Part shown: one piece after another, positions 55,335 through 64,000 of the stretch
How the letters are laid out: each line of letters opens with the position of its first letter
Position numbering within the stretch: the first letter of the stretch is position 1
From: Chitinophaga barathri
GTDB taxonomy: Bacteria > Bacteroidota > Bacteroidia > Chitinophagales > Chitinophagaceae
Assembly (NCBI RefSeq): GCF_003807585.1
Contig: NZ_RMBX01000003.1
Location: forward strand, 576,025 to 640,024
Direction: 5' to 3'
Length of the DNA stretch: 64,000 bases
Made by a program: the position numbers and the translations under genes
Notes under the pieces: model-generated
Databases searched by the model: none
Told to the model about the DNA's origin: nothing
What the model saw: the letters and a program-made list of their open reading frames with translations, nothing else

Positions 55335-58300
55335 TTAAAAAGTAACATTCAGGCCAAACACCACCGTTCTGGCGATCGGGTAGGCTGAAAAATCAAAGCC
55401 CGGCGTGAGCACGGAGCTACGCACCGATACTTCGGGGTCCATGCCGGAGTAATTGGTGAAAGTGAGCAGGTTCTGCGCGGCCACCGTGAGCCTGAGTTTG
55501 CTCAGGTGCAGGGTTTTCAGCACATGCTCCGGGAGGTTGTACCCCAGCGAAACGGTTTTGAGCCTGAGATACGAGCCATCTTCGATAGCCCTCGATGAAT
55601 AACTGCCGATCGTTCCCTGGCCACCCGATTTGAAATTTTTGTTGGTCGGGTTGCTTTCGCTCCAGCGGTCCTGGTAGCTGGCAAACTGGTTCAGGCTGAG
55701 CCGGATGTTGCCGTTGCCTTCGAACATATACCGGTTGGCATTCAGGATGTCGTTGCCGTAAGACCATTGCAGGAATACGTTCAGGTCAAATCCTTTGTAG
55801 GAGAAGTTGTTGGAAAACCCGCCGGTATGGATGGGCTGGCCGCGGCCTATCACCACCAGGTCCGCGGGCGTGATATCACCGTCGCCGTTCATGTCCCTGT
55901 ATTTGATATGCCCCGGCTGGGCGGCGGCGCCGTTGTTGGACACGCCGGGTTTTAAGGTATACGTTCCGGATGTGGATTTATTGAAGTCGGACAGCTGGTA
56001 CACGCCGTCGAAAATGTAACCGTAGAACATGCCCGCGGGCTGGCCTACCTGTGAGATATACGGCGGGTTGTTGTTGTATTGCGTCTCGAAGTTGACCGTG
56101 GAATACAACGCCTCCTGTCCTCTTACCAGTTCCAGTATTTTGTTTTTGTTGAAACTGATGTTGAAGTTGCTGCTCCATTCAAAATCCTTCGATCTGAAGT
56201 TGACGGTCTTTAACCCGAACTCAACGCCCTGGTTCTGGATCTTGCCGATGTTCTGCTGCGCCTGCAGCATGCCCATGGTAGCGGGCAGGTCCGCATTAAG
56301 CAACAGGTCGCTGGTGACCTTGCGGTACCAGTCCACGGTGAATTCCACGCGGTCGTTGAACAGGCCGAGATCGTAACCGATATTCAGCTGGCGGGTGGTT
56401 TCCCATTTCAGGTTGCTGTTGCCGAGGCCGGAGATGATCGCGCCTTTGCCGGGAGTGCCGTTGTTGAATGAATAAGAATTCCCGACAGGAAAGCTCAGGC
56501 CGGAATACGCGTCGTAGTTCCCTACACGGTTATTGCCGGTGCTGCCGTAACTCGCTCTTAGTTTTGAATTGGACACAAAGGCGAGCCCTTTCATAAAGTT
56601 CTCTTCCTGCATATTCCATGCAAAAGAACCGGAGGGGAAATAACCCCATTTGTGGCCTTTGGCGAACTTGGAAGAGCCGTCGCCGCGGAACGTGAATTCC
56701 AGCATGTATTTCGAGCGGTAGTTGTAAGACAGGCGGCCGAAGAACGATGCGATAAAGTTTTCGCCGGAAGTGGCGTATGCGGTATAGGGAATGCCTTCGT
56801 CCATGCCGGGCATTTGCAATTGTTCGTTCGGCAGGTTCTGGGCGGCGTAGCCGTAGGTTTCCGCTTTGTATTCCTGGAAAGAGATGCCGCCGAGCGCGGT
56901 TATTTTGTGATCGTTGCTGATCGTGGTATTGTAGGTGACGGTGTTATCGTTTGAAAGGATACTTGTTTCGGTATAGGTGACGGAGCCGTGCTGGCCCCTG
57001 ATGTTGCGGGGGTTCAGCGGGCTGCCCTGTACGGTTTTGGAGTTAAAAAAAAGATCGCCCCGGCGCTGCCTGTTGGACATGGAGCCGGCAAACCTGAATA
57101 CGAGGTTGCTGAGGGGGGAATAAGTAAGGTAACCGTTCGCCAGGAAATCAGATGTGCTGGTTTTGTTATACTCGTTGTTGCTGGTGGTGATGGGATTCAG
57201 CCGGATGTCGTACTGGTTGATAAAAGCCATATCGCCGTCATCATCTATCAGGTCCGTATTGGGATCGCCGGCTACGGGCCGGTAGCCCCAGGCGCGGGAC
57301 AGCAGGTAGGTGGTGAACGAGGGGCCGTTGCCTTCCGCCACGGGCTGGCCATGTGTATTGATGCGGCTGTAATTGATGGTGACGCCCGCTTTCAGCTTCC
57401 GCCCGATAGCCTGGTCTATGGCGGCCCTGCCCTGGTAGCGGCTGTATCCTGAATTGATCACGATGCCTTCCTGGTCGTATACGGAGCCGGAGAGAGAGTA
57501 TCTCGTCTGCCCCGATCCGCCCCTGATGGCAATGTTGCTGATCAGCACCGGCGATGTGCGGAACACCTGGTCCTGCCAGTTGATCCCTTCCATATCACGG
57601 TAAGATTCCAGCGTGCGCCCGTTCTGGAAATAAGCGTTGGTAGCCGATGTTTTGTTCAGCTCTTCCTGGTATTTTACAAATTCATAGGCATCCATCACGG
57701 GAATGGTCTTCTGCACCTGCTGTATGCCGTAAGAGGTATTAAAAGTAACTACCGGCTTGCCGATCCTGCCTTTTTTTGTTTCCACCAGTATCACGCCGTT
57801 CGCCGCCCGTGAGCCATAGATGGCCGTAGCGGAAGCGTCTTTGAGAATGTTGATGGTTTCGATATCATCCGGGTTCAGCATGCCGTCCTCGGGGTCTTCG
57901 ATGGGGAAACCGTCTATCACGTACAGGGGGGAATTATTTTGTGTGAGTGAGTTGGCGCCGCGTATCACGATGCCCATGCCTTTGCCCGGCTGCCCGTCCT
58001 GCGAGGATACCTGCACGCCGGCGATGCGCCCGGCCAGCGCTTCTGTGAAAGAAGCGACGGGGGCTTTGGCGAGGTCAGCCATGTCCACCTGGCCCACGGC
58101 GCCGGTGAGGTCCGCTCTTTTCACCGTACCGTACGCCACTACCACTTCCACCTGCCCGAGCGTGTTTGCCTGCTGTTTCATGCGGATCTTTCCCAGCTGC
58201 AGGTCCGCGGATTCATTTACGGTCACCTGCATACGCAAGGGCTGGTAACCCAGGCAGGAGATCTCCAGCGTGTAATTGCCGGGGGCCACGCCCGCCAGTA

Positions 58301-58814
58301 AAAAATTGCCGCGCCCGTCTGAGGATGTGCCTTTGTTCCCCGGTGTCAGTCTCACGGAAGCCCGCTCCACGGGAGCGGCCGCGCTGTCTTCCAGCGTACC
58401 GGTCACGTTCCGCGTCAACAGTGCGGCCTGCGCCGCAGCGCCGCTGGCGGTCTCCCCTTTTTTGTAAATAAGGATCGTTTTGTTGCTGATCTCGTAACCC
58501 AGCTGCTGGCCCTGCAAGGCAATGTCCAACAGTTGCGCAAGCGGCATCTTCACCGCGTGCAGCGTTACCGGGCGGCTGTTGCTCAGTACTTTTTTGTTGC
58601 TGAACACAACGTAACCGGTTTGTTGTTCGATGGTGCTGAATACTTTGGTGAGCGGCATGTTATTGCCGGAAACAGTGACCACCTGGGCGATATTTTTCCC
58701 CGAGACATGCAGAAAAAAAACGAGCAGCAGATAAGCGGTGTACCTCATAGCGCGGAACATTTGAGCGCAGGGCCAGGGCACGGTCCGGCCCCTGCAAATA
58801 CCTTTAAATTGCAT
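55335..58814 (-). CDS. SusC/RagA-family TonB-linked outer-membrane transporter with STN domain
   Basis: The protein has 1159 residues. From the chosen ATG (58814) it begins MQFKGICRG, the usual opening of SusC proteins in Chitinophaga; 58871 would add 19 residues. A signal/membrane segment [16 protein letters not shown] and an STN domain ([20 protein letters not shown]) follow, then a carboxypeptidase-regulatory-like domain, the SusC plug ([26 protein letters not shown]) and a barrel ending [10 protein letters not shown]. The STN domain and the upstream sigma/FecR pair indicate signal-coupled control. With SusD it imports oligosaccharides released by the PL8 lyase. Confidence 0.94.
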   Translation of the reverse strand: MQFKGICRGRTVPWPCAQMFRAMRYTAYLLLVFFLHVSGKNIAQVVTVSGNNMPLTKVFSTIEQQTGYVVFSNKKVLSNSRPVTLHAVKMPLAQLLDIALQGQQLGYEISNKTILIYKKGETASGAAAQAALLTRNVTGTLEDSAAAPVERASVRLTPGNKGTSSDGRGNFLLAGVAPGNYTLEISCLGYQPLRMQVTVNESADLQLGKIRMKQQANTLGQVEVVVAYGTVKRADLTGAVGQVDMADLAKAPVASFTEALAGRIAGVQVSSQDGQPGKGMGIVIRGANSLTQNNSPLYVIDGFPIEDPEDGMLNPDDIETINILKDASATAIYGSRAANGVILVETKKGRIGKPVVTFNTSYGIQQVQKTIPVMDAYEFVKYQEELNKTSATNAYFQNGRTLESYRDMEGINWQDQVFRTSPVLISNIAIRGGSGQTRYSLSGSVYDQEGIVINSGYSRYQGRAAIDQAIGRKLKAGVTINYSRINTHGQPVAEGNGPSFTTYLLSRAWGYRPVAGDPNTDLIDDDGDMAFINQYDIRLNPITTSNNEYNKTSTSDFLANGYLTYSPLSNLVFRFAGSMSNRQRRGDLFFNSKTVQGSPLNPRNIRGQHGSVTYTETSILSNDNTVTYNTTISNDHKITALGGISFQEYKAETYGYAAQNLPNEQLQMPGMDEGIPYTAYATSGENFIASFFGRLSYNYRSKYMLEFTFRGDGSSKFAKGHKWGYFPSGSFAWNMQEENFMKGLAFVSNSKLRASYGSTGNNRVGNYDAYSGLSFPVGNSYSFNNGTPGKGAIISGLGNSNLKWETTRQLNIGYDLGLFNDRVEFTVDWYRKVTSDLLLNADLPATMGMLQAQQNIGKIQNQGVEFGLKTVNFRSKDFEWSSNFNISFNKNKILELVRGQEALYSTVNFETQYNNNPPYISQVGQPAGMFYGYIFDGVYQLSDFNKSTSGTYTLKPGVSNNGAAAQPGHIKYRDMNGDGDITPADLVVIGRGQPIHTGGFSNNFSYKGFDLNVFLQWSYGNDILNANRYMFEGNGNIRLSLNQFASYQDRWSESNPTNKNFKSGGQGTIGSYSSRAIEDGSYLRLKTVSLGYNLPEHVLKTLHLSKLRLTVAAQNLLTFTNYSGMDPEVSVRSSVLTPGFDFSAYPIARTVVFGLNVTF

Positions 58815-58968
58815 ACATTTACATTGATTTGGTTGACTAATAATCAGTCTGCCACGACTGTGCGTATTCATGTCCGCCAGGTCACCGATGCGCTCCGGGC
58901 CCTAATCCGGGGCGTATTCATTTTATGCCTGGCTTTTATTGCTTGCCTTATTCTTTTGCCTGTTTTGT

Positions 58969-60126
58969 TTATTGGACGGTGAGAACCACCAGCCTGTTGT
59001 TTCCTTCCAGCCTGAACTTCACTTCCGCGCGCTCCAGCATTTTCAGCATGGCGGAGAGCGGTATGTCGCGCTGCATTTTACCGTAAAATTCCATGTCCGG
59101 TATGCCATTCTCGTATATGATCTCTATGTTGTACCAGCGTGAAAGCTGCCGCATCACTTCTTCCAGCGATGCATCCTGGAAATTGAACAGCCCGTTCTTC
59201 CACGCGGTCACTTTATCCGTATCCACGTTTTTATTCACTTCCACGCGGCCGGCCCTGTTCACTGCCTGCTGGCCCGGGGAAAGCTGTACGCCGGTGTTGC
59301 CGGCTATTACTTTCACTTTCCCGCTGAGCAGGGTGGTTTTTATATCCTGTTCGTCCGTATAGGCGTTGATGTTAAAAGATGTGCCCAGCACCTGCACTTC
59401 CGTTTGTTTGTTCACGATCACTTTAAAAGGCGAAGCGGCATTTTGCGCTACTTCAAAATAGGCCTCGCCGGTCACCTCCACCTTTCTTTCTGTTTTGGCG
59501 AAGGTGACGGGGAAACGGATGGATGAAGCGGCGTTGAGCCATACTTCCGTGCCGTCTGGCAGGCGGAGGCGGTACTGGCCGCCGGGAGGCGTGGTGAGCG
59601 TGTTATATGTATCTGGAATGGATGCGGAGGTGGTGTATTGCAGCTGGCCGTTCTGCTGCTGAATGGTACCGCCGCCCTGCGCGATCTGCCGGGCCGCGCT
59701 GTCCACCGTTACGGTGGTGCCATCGGCAAGGGTGAGTACGGCTTTGTTGCCGCCGGGCTGTACATCCGCAAGCGGTGTGCTAAGCGGCGGCTGGTGCGTA
59801 GTGTTTTTGTTCAGTAAGACATAGGCGCCGCCCGCCAGTATCAGCAGCAATACGGCTGCCGCGGCGGCGAGGTATGTTTTTAAACTGCGTACGCGCGGCG
59901 CGGGCCGTAACTGTTTTTCGATGCCGGCATAAATACGCCGGAACACCTGTTCGTCCGGCTCCTGCTGGTATTTTTCCGCTTCGAGGCTGCTGAGCACCAT
60001 CTGTTCAAACGCTTCCAGGTATAAAGGATCGTCCAGCAGGCTTTGCAGCTGCTGCTTCTCGGCCGCGGTGGCCGCGCCCGTAATATATCTGTCAGTCAGT
60101 TCCTCCAGCAGTGCCTTGTTCATCAT
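58969..60126 (-). CDS. FecR-family anti-sigma factor of the polysaccharide locus
   Basis: The protein has 385 residues: a cytoplasmic N-part (about 1-80), a membrane span at about 86-108 (TYLAAAAAVLLLILAGGAYV), a FecR domain with LPDGTEVWLNAASSIRFPV and VTGEAYFEVAQNA, and a C-terminal DUF4974-type segment (FNFQDASLEEVMRQLSRWYN). It pairs with the sigma factor encoded 85 bp upstream and would be signalled by the STN domain of the SusC protein encoded downstream. Confidence 0.95.
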   Translation of the reverse strand: MMNKALLEELTDRYITGAATAAEKQQLQSLLDDPLYLEAFEQMVLSSLEAEKYQQEPDEQVFRRIYAGIEKQLRPAPRVRSLKTYLAAAAAVLLLILAGGAYVLLNKNTTHQPPLSTPLADVQPGGNKAVLTLADGTTVTVDSAARQIAQGGGTIQQQNGQLQYTTSASIPDTYNTLTTPPGGQYRLRLPDGTEVWLNAASSIRFPVTFAKTERKVEVTGEAYFEVAQNAASPFKVIVNKQTEVQVLGTSFNINAYTDEQDIKTTLLSGKVKVIAGNTGVQLSPGQQAVNRAGRVEVNKNVDTDKVTAWKNGLFNFQDASLEEVMRQLSRWYNIEIIYENGIPDMEFYGKMQRDIPLSAMLKMLERAEVKFRLEGNNRLVVLTVQ

Positions 60127-60211
60127 GTTGAATATGCAGTTAACTATAAAGACGCAAAAGAAAAAAGGTACCGGGGATGGGAAGGCAAAAATTCTTGAAT
60201 ATTATTATCCG

Positions 60212-60796
60212 CTATATATAATACAGGCAGAATATGACAATATGCAGGTGATTGCCGTTGTTCTTAAGATAAGTCCGGAGAAAATTGAGGGCGAGGGTGA
60301 TGTACTCGCTGACGGTGTCTTTGGAGATGTTCAGTTCGGCGGCGATTTCGGCATGGCTTTTTCCTTCGAGGCGGCTCATTTCAAATACCCTTTGCCTTTT
60401 GGGCGGCAGCTGTGCAATGCCCTGGCGCAGGAGGCTGTTCAGTTCCTTTAGTTCCAGCTGGCTGTCCGGTATATAAAGGGTCTCGGCAGCGTCTGCTTCG
60501 TCGCCGGTAAGTTCGTCCCCGAGTTTTTCACGGAGGCGGGAAATGATCTTGTTGCGGGCGGTGATAAAAAGATACCCCCGGAAGTTTTCGATGCCGGGGA
60601 GTGTGCTGCGTTTTTCCCAGATGGCGATAAAGACGTCCTGCGTGAGCTCTTCGGCCTTTTCGGGCGAGCGGAGGTAAGCCAGGGCATGGGCGTAGATATT
60701 GGGCCAGAAAGCCTCTACAATAGCTTTCAGGGCCTGCTGGTTGCCCGCAGCCATCTCATGCAATAAGTATGTCTCATTCTGAATTTCCGCGTACAT
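60212..60796 (-). CDS. ECF RNA polymerase sigma factor of the polysaccharide locus
   Basis: The protein has 194 residues. Region 2 is at about 20-85 (EKAEELTQDVFIAIWEKRST; GYLFITARNKIISRL) and region 4 at about 120-180 (LPPKRQRVFEMSRLEGKSH; AAELNISKDTVSEYITLALN). It heads the minus-strand set FecR-SusC-SusD-lyase and is expected to activate it when the glycan is sensed. The C-terminal tail (HLHIVIFCLYYI) is more hydrophobic than usual. Confidence 0.95.
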   Translation of the reverse strand: MYAEIQNETYLLHEMAAGNQQALKAIVEAFWPNIYAHALAYLRSPEKAEELTQDVFIAIWEKRSTLPGIENFRGYLFITARNKIISRLREKLGDELTGDEADAAETLYIPDSQLELKELNSLLRQGIAQLPPKRQRVFEMSRLEGKSHAEIAAELNISKDTVSEYITLALNFLRTYLKNNGNHLHIVIFCLYYI

Positions 60797-60861
60797 TCCC
60801 GTGGTGGCTGGCTTGGTGACCGATTCTGGTGATATCCGGGCTAAAGTATAAAAAAGAACGC

Positions 60862-60939
60862 TTATTGCCGTAAAAATTCGGCTACTATCCCGTTCAGCAT
60901 TTCCAGGTTTTTGATGACATCGCCGATAGCGTTACCCTG
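60862..60939 (-). pseudogene. Possible C-terminal gene remnant
   Basis: On the minus strand a 25-codon stretch reads QGNAIGDVIKNLEMLNGIVA and on to EFLRQ before TAA. It looks like a natural helical C-terminus, but it begins right after an in-frame TAG and has no good start. It may be the tail of a lost regulator gene next to the GCAAG operators. Chance is a real alternative. Confidence 0.25.
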
Positions 60940-60955
60940 CTAAAAAAATATTTGC

Positions 60956-60998
60956 GCAAGCGAATGCTTGCCTTTATATTTGCAAGCACATACTTGCA
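60956..60998. promoter_or_regulatory. Double operator with GCAAG half-sites upstream of the DHFR-like gene
   Basis: GCAAGC-GAAT-GCTTGC (60956-60971) and TGCAAG-CACATA-CTTGCA (60981-60998) are two perfect inverted repeats whose half-sites step 11, 15 and 11 bp. A dimeric repressor such as an HxlR, ArsR or TetR protein is likely, but none is encoded nearby. Confidence 0.55.
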
Positions 60999-61082
60999 TA
61001 TAAGATACAGGCATAATGCGCGGAACCAGCGCCTTGCTACTGCATTGCCCTCACCATTCACGCCATTTAACAAACAATACAT

Positions 61083-61649
61083 ATGAGAAAACTGAAATTA
61101 CAGGTACAGATCTCCATCGACGGATTTGTATCCACCGGCCCAAACGACGAACAGCACTGGGTTACCTGGGCCTGGGAAGAGGTCCGCCCGCATGTACTGG
61201 GCCTCCTCCCCTCTTCGGATACCATTTTGATCGGCAGGAAACTGGCCATCGACTACATCCCTTACTGGGAGGAAGTAAATACCCGCCCCGATGATCCGAT
61301 GCATGAAGTAGCGGAGTTCATCGTGGCGGCGAAGAAGGTGGTCTTTACCAAAACGCTGGAAAGGTCTGAATGGGGCAATACCACGCTGGCGAAAGGGAAC
61401 CTGGCGGATGAAGTAAAGGCATTAAAACAACAGGAAGGCAAAGATATCCTGGCCTACGGCGGTTCCTCGTTTGTTTCTTCGCTGATCAGGGAAGGACTGG
61501 TGGATGAATTTCACCTGTTCGTGAACCCGGTGGCGCTGGGTAAAGGCGAGCCGATATTCAGCAGGCTGGAGGACTGGCAACAGATGACGCTGAAAGAAAC
61601 GATCGTGTATCCCTGCGGCATTGTGATGCTGCATTATCAACCTAAATAG
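61083..61649 (+). CDS. Dihydrofolate reductase/RibD C-terminal family protein
   Basis: The protein has 188 residues. It begins RKLKLQVQISIDGFVSTGPN, has DTILIGRKLAIDYIPYW and ILAYGGSSFVSSLIREGLVD, and ends VNPVALGKGEPIF with a closing strand, the full pattern of the RibD_C/DHFR-like family. It should bind NADPH. Members in this stand-alone group have no proven substrate and often sit next to small HTH repressors. Two inverted repeats precede it. Confidence 0.9.
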   Translation: MRKLKLQVQISIDGFVSTGPNDEQHWVTWAWEEVRPHVLGLLPSSDTILIGRKLAIDYIPYWEEVNTRPDDPMHEVAEFIVAAKKVVFTKTLERSEWGNTTLAKGNLADEVKALKQQEGKDILAYGGSSFVSSLIREGLVDEFHLFVNPVALGKGEPIFSRLEDWQQMTLKETIVYPCGIVMLHYQPK

Positions 61650-61669
61650 TAACCCACCGGCTTACGATC

Positions 61670-61806
61670 TTACGCTGATCCTTCGCTGATCCTCCGGTGA
61701 AATCCTCTACATTCTCCAATCACAGGCAGGATAACCGCATGATGACAGGAGTATGCGTGAAGGATCATAGTAGGATCGGCGAAGGATCACTGAAGGATCA
61801 GCGCAG
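61670..61806. repeat. Facing arrays of 11-bp repeats, locus 2
   Basis: The left arm is TTACGCTGATC (61670), CTTCGCTGATC (61681) and CTCCGGTGAAA (61692). The right arm is TATGCGTGAAG (61752), GATCATAGTAG (61763), GATCGGCGAAG (61774), GATCACTGAAG (61785) and GATCAGCGCAG (61796). Both arms keep an exact 11-bp phase and face each other, as in locus 1 at 5118-5232; the left arm also ends in GGTGAAA there. The gene-free stretch 61650-62055 holds this array followed by A/G-rich DNA. Confidence 0.8.
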
Positions 61807-61968
61807 GTGAGGTGGAGTTGATCAGTAGTTGATCCGGAGGTGAGGAGAAGTATGCTTTGATGTGAAAAAACGGTGGTGCAAATACAATTTAAGGGAGAAA
61901 ATGATGAGGTAAAGGAGATGGATGGAGGTGAGTGAGAGGAAAGAAGCGGCAAAATAAGGGGGTTTCTT

Positions 61969-62052
61969 AACGACCGGGCACAGGTTTCCCCGGAGCTGTA
62001 TGCCCCAGGTCATTTAAAAGCAGTAAAAGAAGCGTTCAATGTGTTGAGGTAA
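61969..62052 (+). pseudogene. Possible C-terminal gene remnant
   Basis: The plus strand reads NDRAQVSPELYAPGHLKAVK and on to EAFNVLR before TAA, with normal codon choice for this genome, but an in-frame TGA lies 11 codons further upstream. It looks like the tail of a gene whose body has been lost, perhaps at the repeat array to its left. Its stop is 3 bp from the stop of the convergent hypothetical gene. Confidence 0.3.
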
Positions 62053-62055
62053 GAA

Positions 62056-62826
62056 TTATTCCCGCAGGGATGTAAACGCGCGGCGGGTGAGTGGTGCAAC
62101 ATACAGCATGGGTGCATTGCCCACCCGGCGTTTTTGTTTCCGCGCACCACGTTGTTTTTTCACCGTCGAAACAGCGGAAATCGCTGCTACTATGTCCGCA
62201 GCCGTGTGTTTGCGGGCGCCCGAAGGATATATCACACCATTGCACATCGTACAGGCTCTTACCTGCAATACCACCAGCAGCACGCCTTTGGCCGGCGCTG
62301 CAAATCCCAGCTCCATCCCTTCGAACGGTTTTGTGAGATCGATGATCTCGCCGGAAACGTCTGTTTCTTCCACCTTCCGTTCTTCAAAACTGATACGCGT
62401 GGTGATGACGCTGATCTCCAGGTGAGTGTACTTCCCGCGCAGGCTGACCGGTTGCGGCGGAATGCGGAGTACGCCGTCTTTAGTGAATACGGGCGGGATG
62501 GTGAAGACATTTTCCACGCCCGCGTGCGCATTGAACCGAAAACCCTGGACAGCCGGAATGAAATCCCTGCCTGCCCGCATGATCGTTTTATTCAGCCGGT
62601 TCACCAGCGAACCGTTACAATGCAGCAGCAGCTGCGGCACAATGGCTTCCCGGATAAACCTTGCTCTCCTGCTGGCAATGCCGAAGGCCCTGGAAGCCCT
62701 GCGGGTGGCAGGCGTCTGCCGTACCTCTTCCGGCGCGCTGCGCACAAAATACTCGCCGTTCCGCCGGTAGCCGATCACGTCGCCCAGGCGGCCGGTAAAC
62801 TTTAATAAACTGGTTTGTTTTCCCAT
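62056..62826 (-). CDS. Conserved hypothetical protein (DUF6266-like opening)
   Basis: The protein has 256 residues, basic, with no signal peptide. The start MGKQTSLLKFTGRLGDVIGY followed by RRNGEYFVRSAPEEV and PATRRASRAFGIASRRARFI recalls the Gly/Arg-rich N-terminus of DUF6266-type proteins common in Bacteroidota; the middle looks like beta-strands (THLEISVITTRISF). Function unknown. The ATG at 62826 fits this family opening; 62883 would add 19 unrelated residues. The C-terminus is strongly basic (KKQRGARKQKRR). Confidence 0.7.
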   Translation of the reverse strand: MGKQTSLLKFTGRLGDVIGYRRNGEYFVRSAPEEVRQTPATRRASRAFGIASRRARFIREAIVPQLLLHCNGSLVNRLNKTIMRAGRDFIPAVQGFRFNAHAGVENVFTIPPVFTKDGVLRIPPQPVSLRGKYTHLEISVITTRISFEERKVEETDVSGEIIDLTKPFEGMELGFAAPAKGVLLVVLQVRACTMCNGVIYPSGARKHTAADIVAAISAVSTVKKQRGARKQKRRVGNAPMLYVAPLTRRAFTSLRE

Positions 62827-62893
62827 GGTAATACGTTTTTGCCTGAATGTACGGTAAAGCGGAGAAACGCTCCGGGAGGGCAATTAATGCCTG

Positions 62894-62984
62894 TCTAAAG
62901 GCAGTTCGGTCGCTGTTGGAATTTATCTAAAGGCCGTTCGACCGGCAGTAGAGAATATTCAAACCGGCTTATACCGGCTTTAGA
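62894..62984. repeat. TCTAAAGGC repeats in the divergent region before the third ECF sigma gene
   Basis: TCTAAAGGCAGTTCGGTCG (62894) and TCTAAAGGCCGTTCGACCG (62926) are direct copies 32 bp apart. An inverted relative, ACCGGCTTTAGA, ends near 62984. They sit between the divergent hypothetical and sigma genes and may be regulatory. Confidence 0.45.
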
Positions 62985-63074
62985 TGTTGGCTAAAAATGA
63001 AAGATGCGGCCGGCGGGGGAACGCATTGTACCGGTTCTTCCAAAAAAATCCCGGATTCTTTGTAAATTCAACCC

Positions 63075-63692
63075 GTGAATAGCATAAATTCACAGGAACC
63101 AATCTTCAATCAAGATCGAGTGGAAAGTTATTCAGATATGGATCTGATCGGGATGATCAGGGGGAATGACCACGACGCTTTCCGGGAGCTCTACAGGCGT
63201 TACTGGGAGCCGCTGCTGTTGCAGGCGGCCGGCAAGACCGGCTCCGCGCAGGATGCGGAAGACATTTTACAGGAGCTTTTTGTGCATCTCTGGGAAAAAC
63301 GCTCCGGTCTATACATTACCGGCACCGTCGGCGCGTATCTTTTTATTGCGCTGCGCAACAGGATCATCAATTATTTCCGCGCTCATCTTACTCAAACTAC
63401 TCATATCCGCGAACTGACCGGCACCATGCCTTTCGCCACGGACAACGGCCAGGCGCCCATGGCCCTCAAAGAACTGGCCGCCCAGGTAAAAGCCGAGCTG
63501 GACCAGATGCCCGAAAAGATGCGCACCGTTTATCTCAAAAGCCGCGAAGAAGGCCTCTCCGCCCCGGTGATCGCCTCACAGCTCTCCATCTCCGAACAAA
63601 CCGTACGCAACCAGATCTCCAACGCCCTCAAACGCCTCAAAGGCAAGGTGAACGAATATTACCGGGGGCATTCGCTGCCTAATTCTTTTTAG
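63075..63692 (+). CDS. ECF RNA polymerase sigma factor (orphan in window)
   Basis: The protein has 205 residues. Region 2 is at about 40-105 (AFRELYRRYWEPLLLQAAGK; DAEDILQELFVHLWEKRS) and region 4 at about 145-195 (MPEKMRTVYLKSREEGLS; IASQLSISEQTVRNQISNAL). The start used is a GTG; an ATG at 63138 (MDLIGMIRG) is a realistic alternative and closer to the usual family start. No FecR gene follows within the window, unlike the two other sigma factors. Confidence 0.9.
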   Translation: MNSINSQEPIFNQDRVESYSDMDLIGMIRGNDHDAFRELYRRYWEPLLLQAAGKTGSAQDAEDILQELFVHLWEKRSGLYITGTVGAYLFIALRNRIINYFRAHLTQTTHIRELTGTMPFATDNGQAPMALKELAAQVKAELDQMPEKMRTVYLKSREEGLSAPVIASQLSISEQTVRNQISNALKRLKGKVNEYYRGHSLPNSF

Positions 63693-63777
63693 GCCTTCTT
63701 TCTCTTTTTTCACCTGTTATCATAGACATCTATTATCAGCATTTTCTGAAGCAGGTAAAATGCTTCTTTTACAATAC

Positions 63778-63844
63778 TAAAATACTCTGCACTTTCAGTG
63801 CAGAGGTTTGGAATCCGGACTAAAATCCTGCTTCGGTGCTGATA
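63778..63844 (-). repeat. 67-bp hairpin repeat, copy B
   Basis: Near-identical to 4443-4509 but in reverse orientation. It runs through the hairpin CTCTGCACT-TTC-AGTGCAGAG, then GTTTGGAATCCGGACTAAA, then CCTGCTTCGGTGC. The bases after it (TGAGTGCCTCAAGCGCAAAG, then CGCGTCATCC) resemble DNA that flanks REP-associated transposase genes in Bacteroidota. The stretch 63693-63956 has no gene that I can support. Confidence 0.75.
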
Positions 63845-63956
63845 CTCAACATGAGTGCCTCAAGCGCAAAGCGCGTCATCCTATGTTTGTAGTGGCTATA
63901 AAATAGGAAGAACTTAGTTTTATGTAAAAAAAACAGAAGAGGAAAAAGGAATCAGA

Positions 63957-64000
63957 TTATTTGTCGTCATTGGTCAAAAGACCGTTCGCAATGCTAATCC
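63957..64000 (-). CDS. Possible C-terminus of a gene entering from the right edge
   Basis: On the minus strand the last 44 bases read ISIANGLLTNDDK followed by TAA, open to the window edge. It reads like a natural protein end, but is too short to identify. Confidence 0.3.
   Translation of the reverse strand, partial: ISIANGLLTNDDK

Noticed and set aside
61707..62013. Ser/Leu-rich minus-strand open frames at 61.7-62.0 kb
   Set aside because: They come from reading the purine-rich strand backwards, overlap the 11-bp array and show no protein-like pattern.

Overview
The window comes from a Bacteroidota genome, most likely Chitinophaga or a close relative in the Chitinophagaceae. This rests on SusC/SusD pairs, ECF sigma/FecR pairs, many TonB-dependent receptors with carboxypeptidase-regulatory N-domains, type A (T9SS) sorting tails, LytTR and DUF2306 families, and short SPII lipoproteins with acidic residues after the cysteine. 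Composition is moderately GC-rich. I saw no tRNA, rRNA, CRISPR array or intact transposase.

Layout. 1-3176: the N-terminal part of a TonB-dependent receptor, divergent from a LytS-type kinase/LytTR regulator pair. 3290-8905: a CHRD lipoprotein, a pentapeptide-repeat protein, a secreted arylsulfatase and a secreted esterase, with several repeat elements between them. 8999-25102: one long plus-strand operon with an ECF sigma factor, a FecR anti-sigma factor, a TonB receptor, a DUF4397-like lipoprotein, an unknown lipoprotein, four lipoproteins with two FAS1 domains each, and an Oar-like TonB receptor, closed by a strong terminator. 25329-31505: a T9SS-exported protein with two alpha/beta-hydrolase-like domains (one apparently dead), a short UvrA-like ATPase, a SMI1/KNR4 protein and a nucleotide pyrophosphatase/phosphodiesterase.

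31575-38020 is the most unusual block: a membrane-anchored patatin, an HEVTH zinc peptidase and a metallo-beta-lactamase (MBL) hydrolase in one minus-strand operon, divergent from a second ComEC-like MBL hydrolase. It is visibly more A+T-rich than its surroundings, most clearly in the second MBL gene. I recognise every fold but not the system.

38205-45236: a choloylglycine-hydrolase-type amidase, two small membrane proteins, an orphan OmpR-type regulator, a TonB receptor and a KAS III-like ketosynthase. The last three share a TTCTAAT-type motif upstream and may form a small regulon. 45285-60796 is a minus-strand polysaccharide utilisation locus: ECF sigma, FecR, SusC, SusD (with a Gly-rich repeat insertion), a DUF5017-like lipoprotein, an exported enolase-superfamily protein, a PL8-type lyase with a T9SS tail, and a PVC-type cytochrome c lipoprotein. 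A glycosaminoglycan or similar uronic-acid polymer is the likely substrate. 61083-64000: a RibD/DHFR-like protein, a conserved hypothetical protein, an ECF sigma factor and repeat DNA.

Three families of intergenic repeats recur: a ~137-bp imperfect palindrome with CGTCATTGCGAGGAG ends (three copies), a ~67-bp element with a 9-bp hairpin (two copies, about 59 kb apart in opposite orientation), and two loci of 11-bp periodic GATC...GAAG units arranged as facing arrays.
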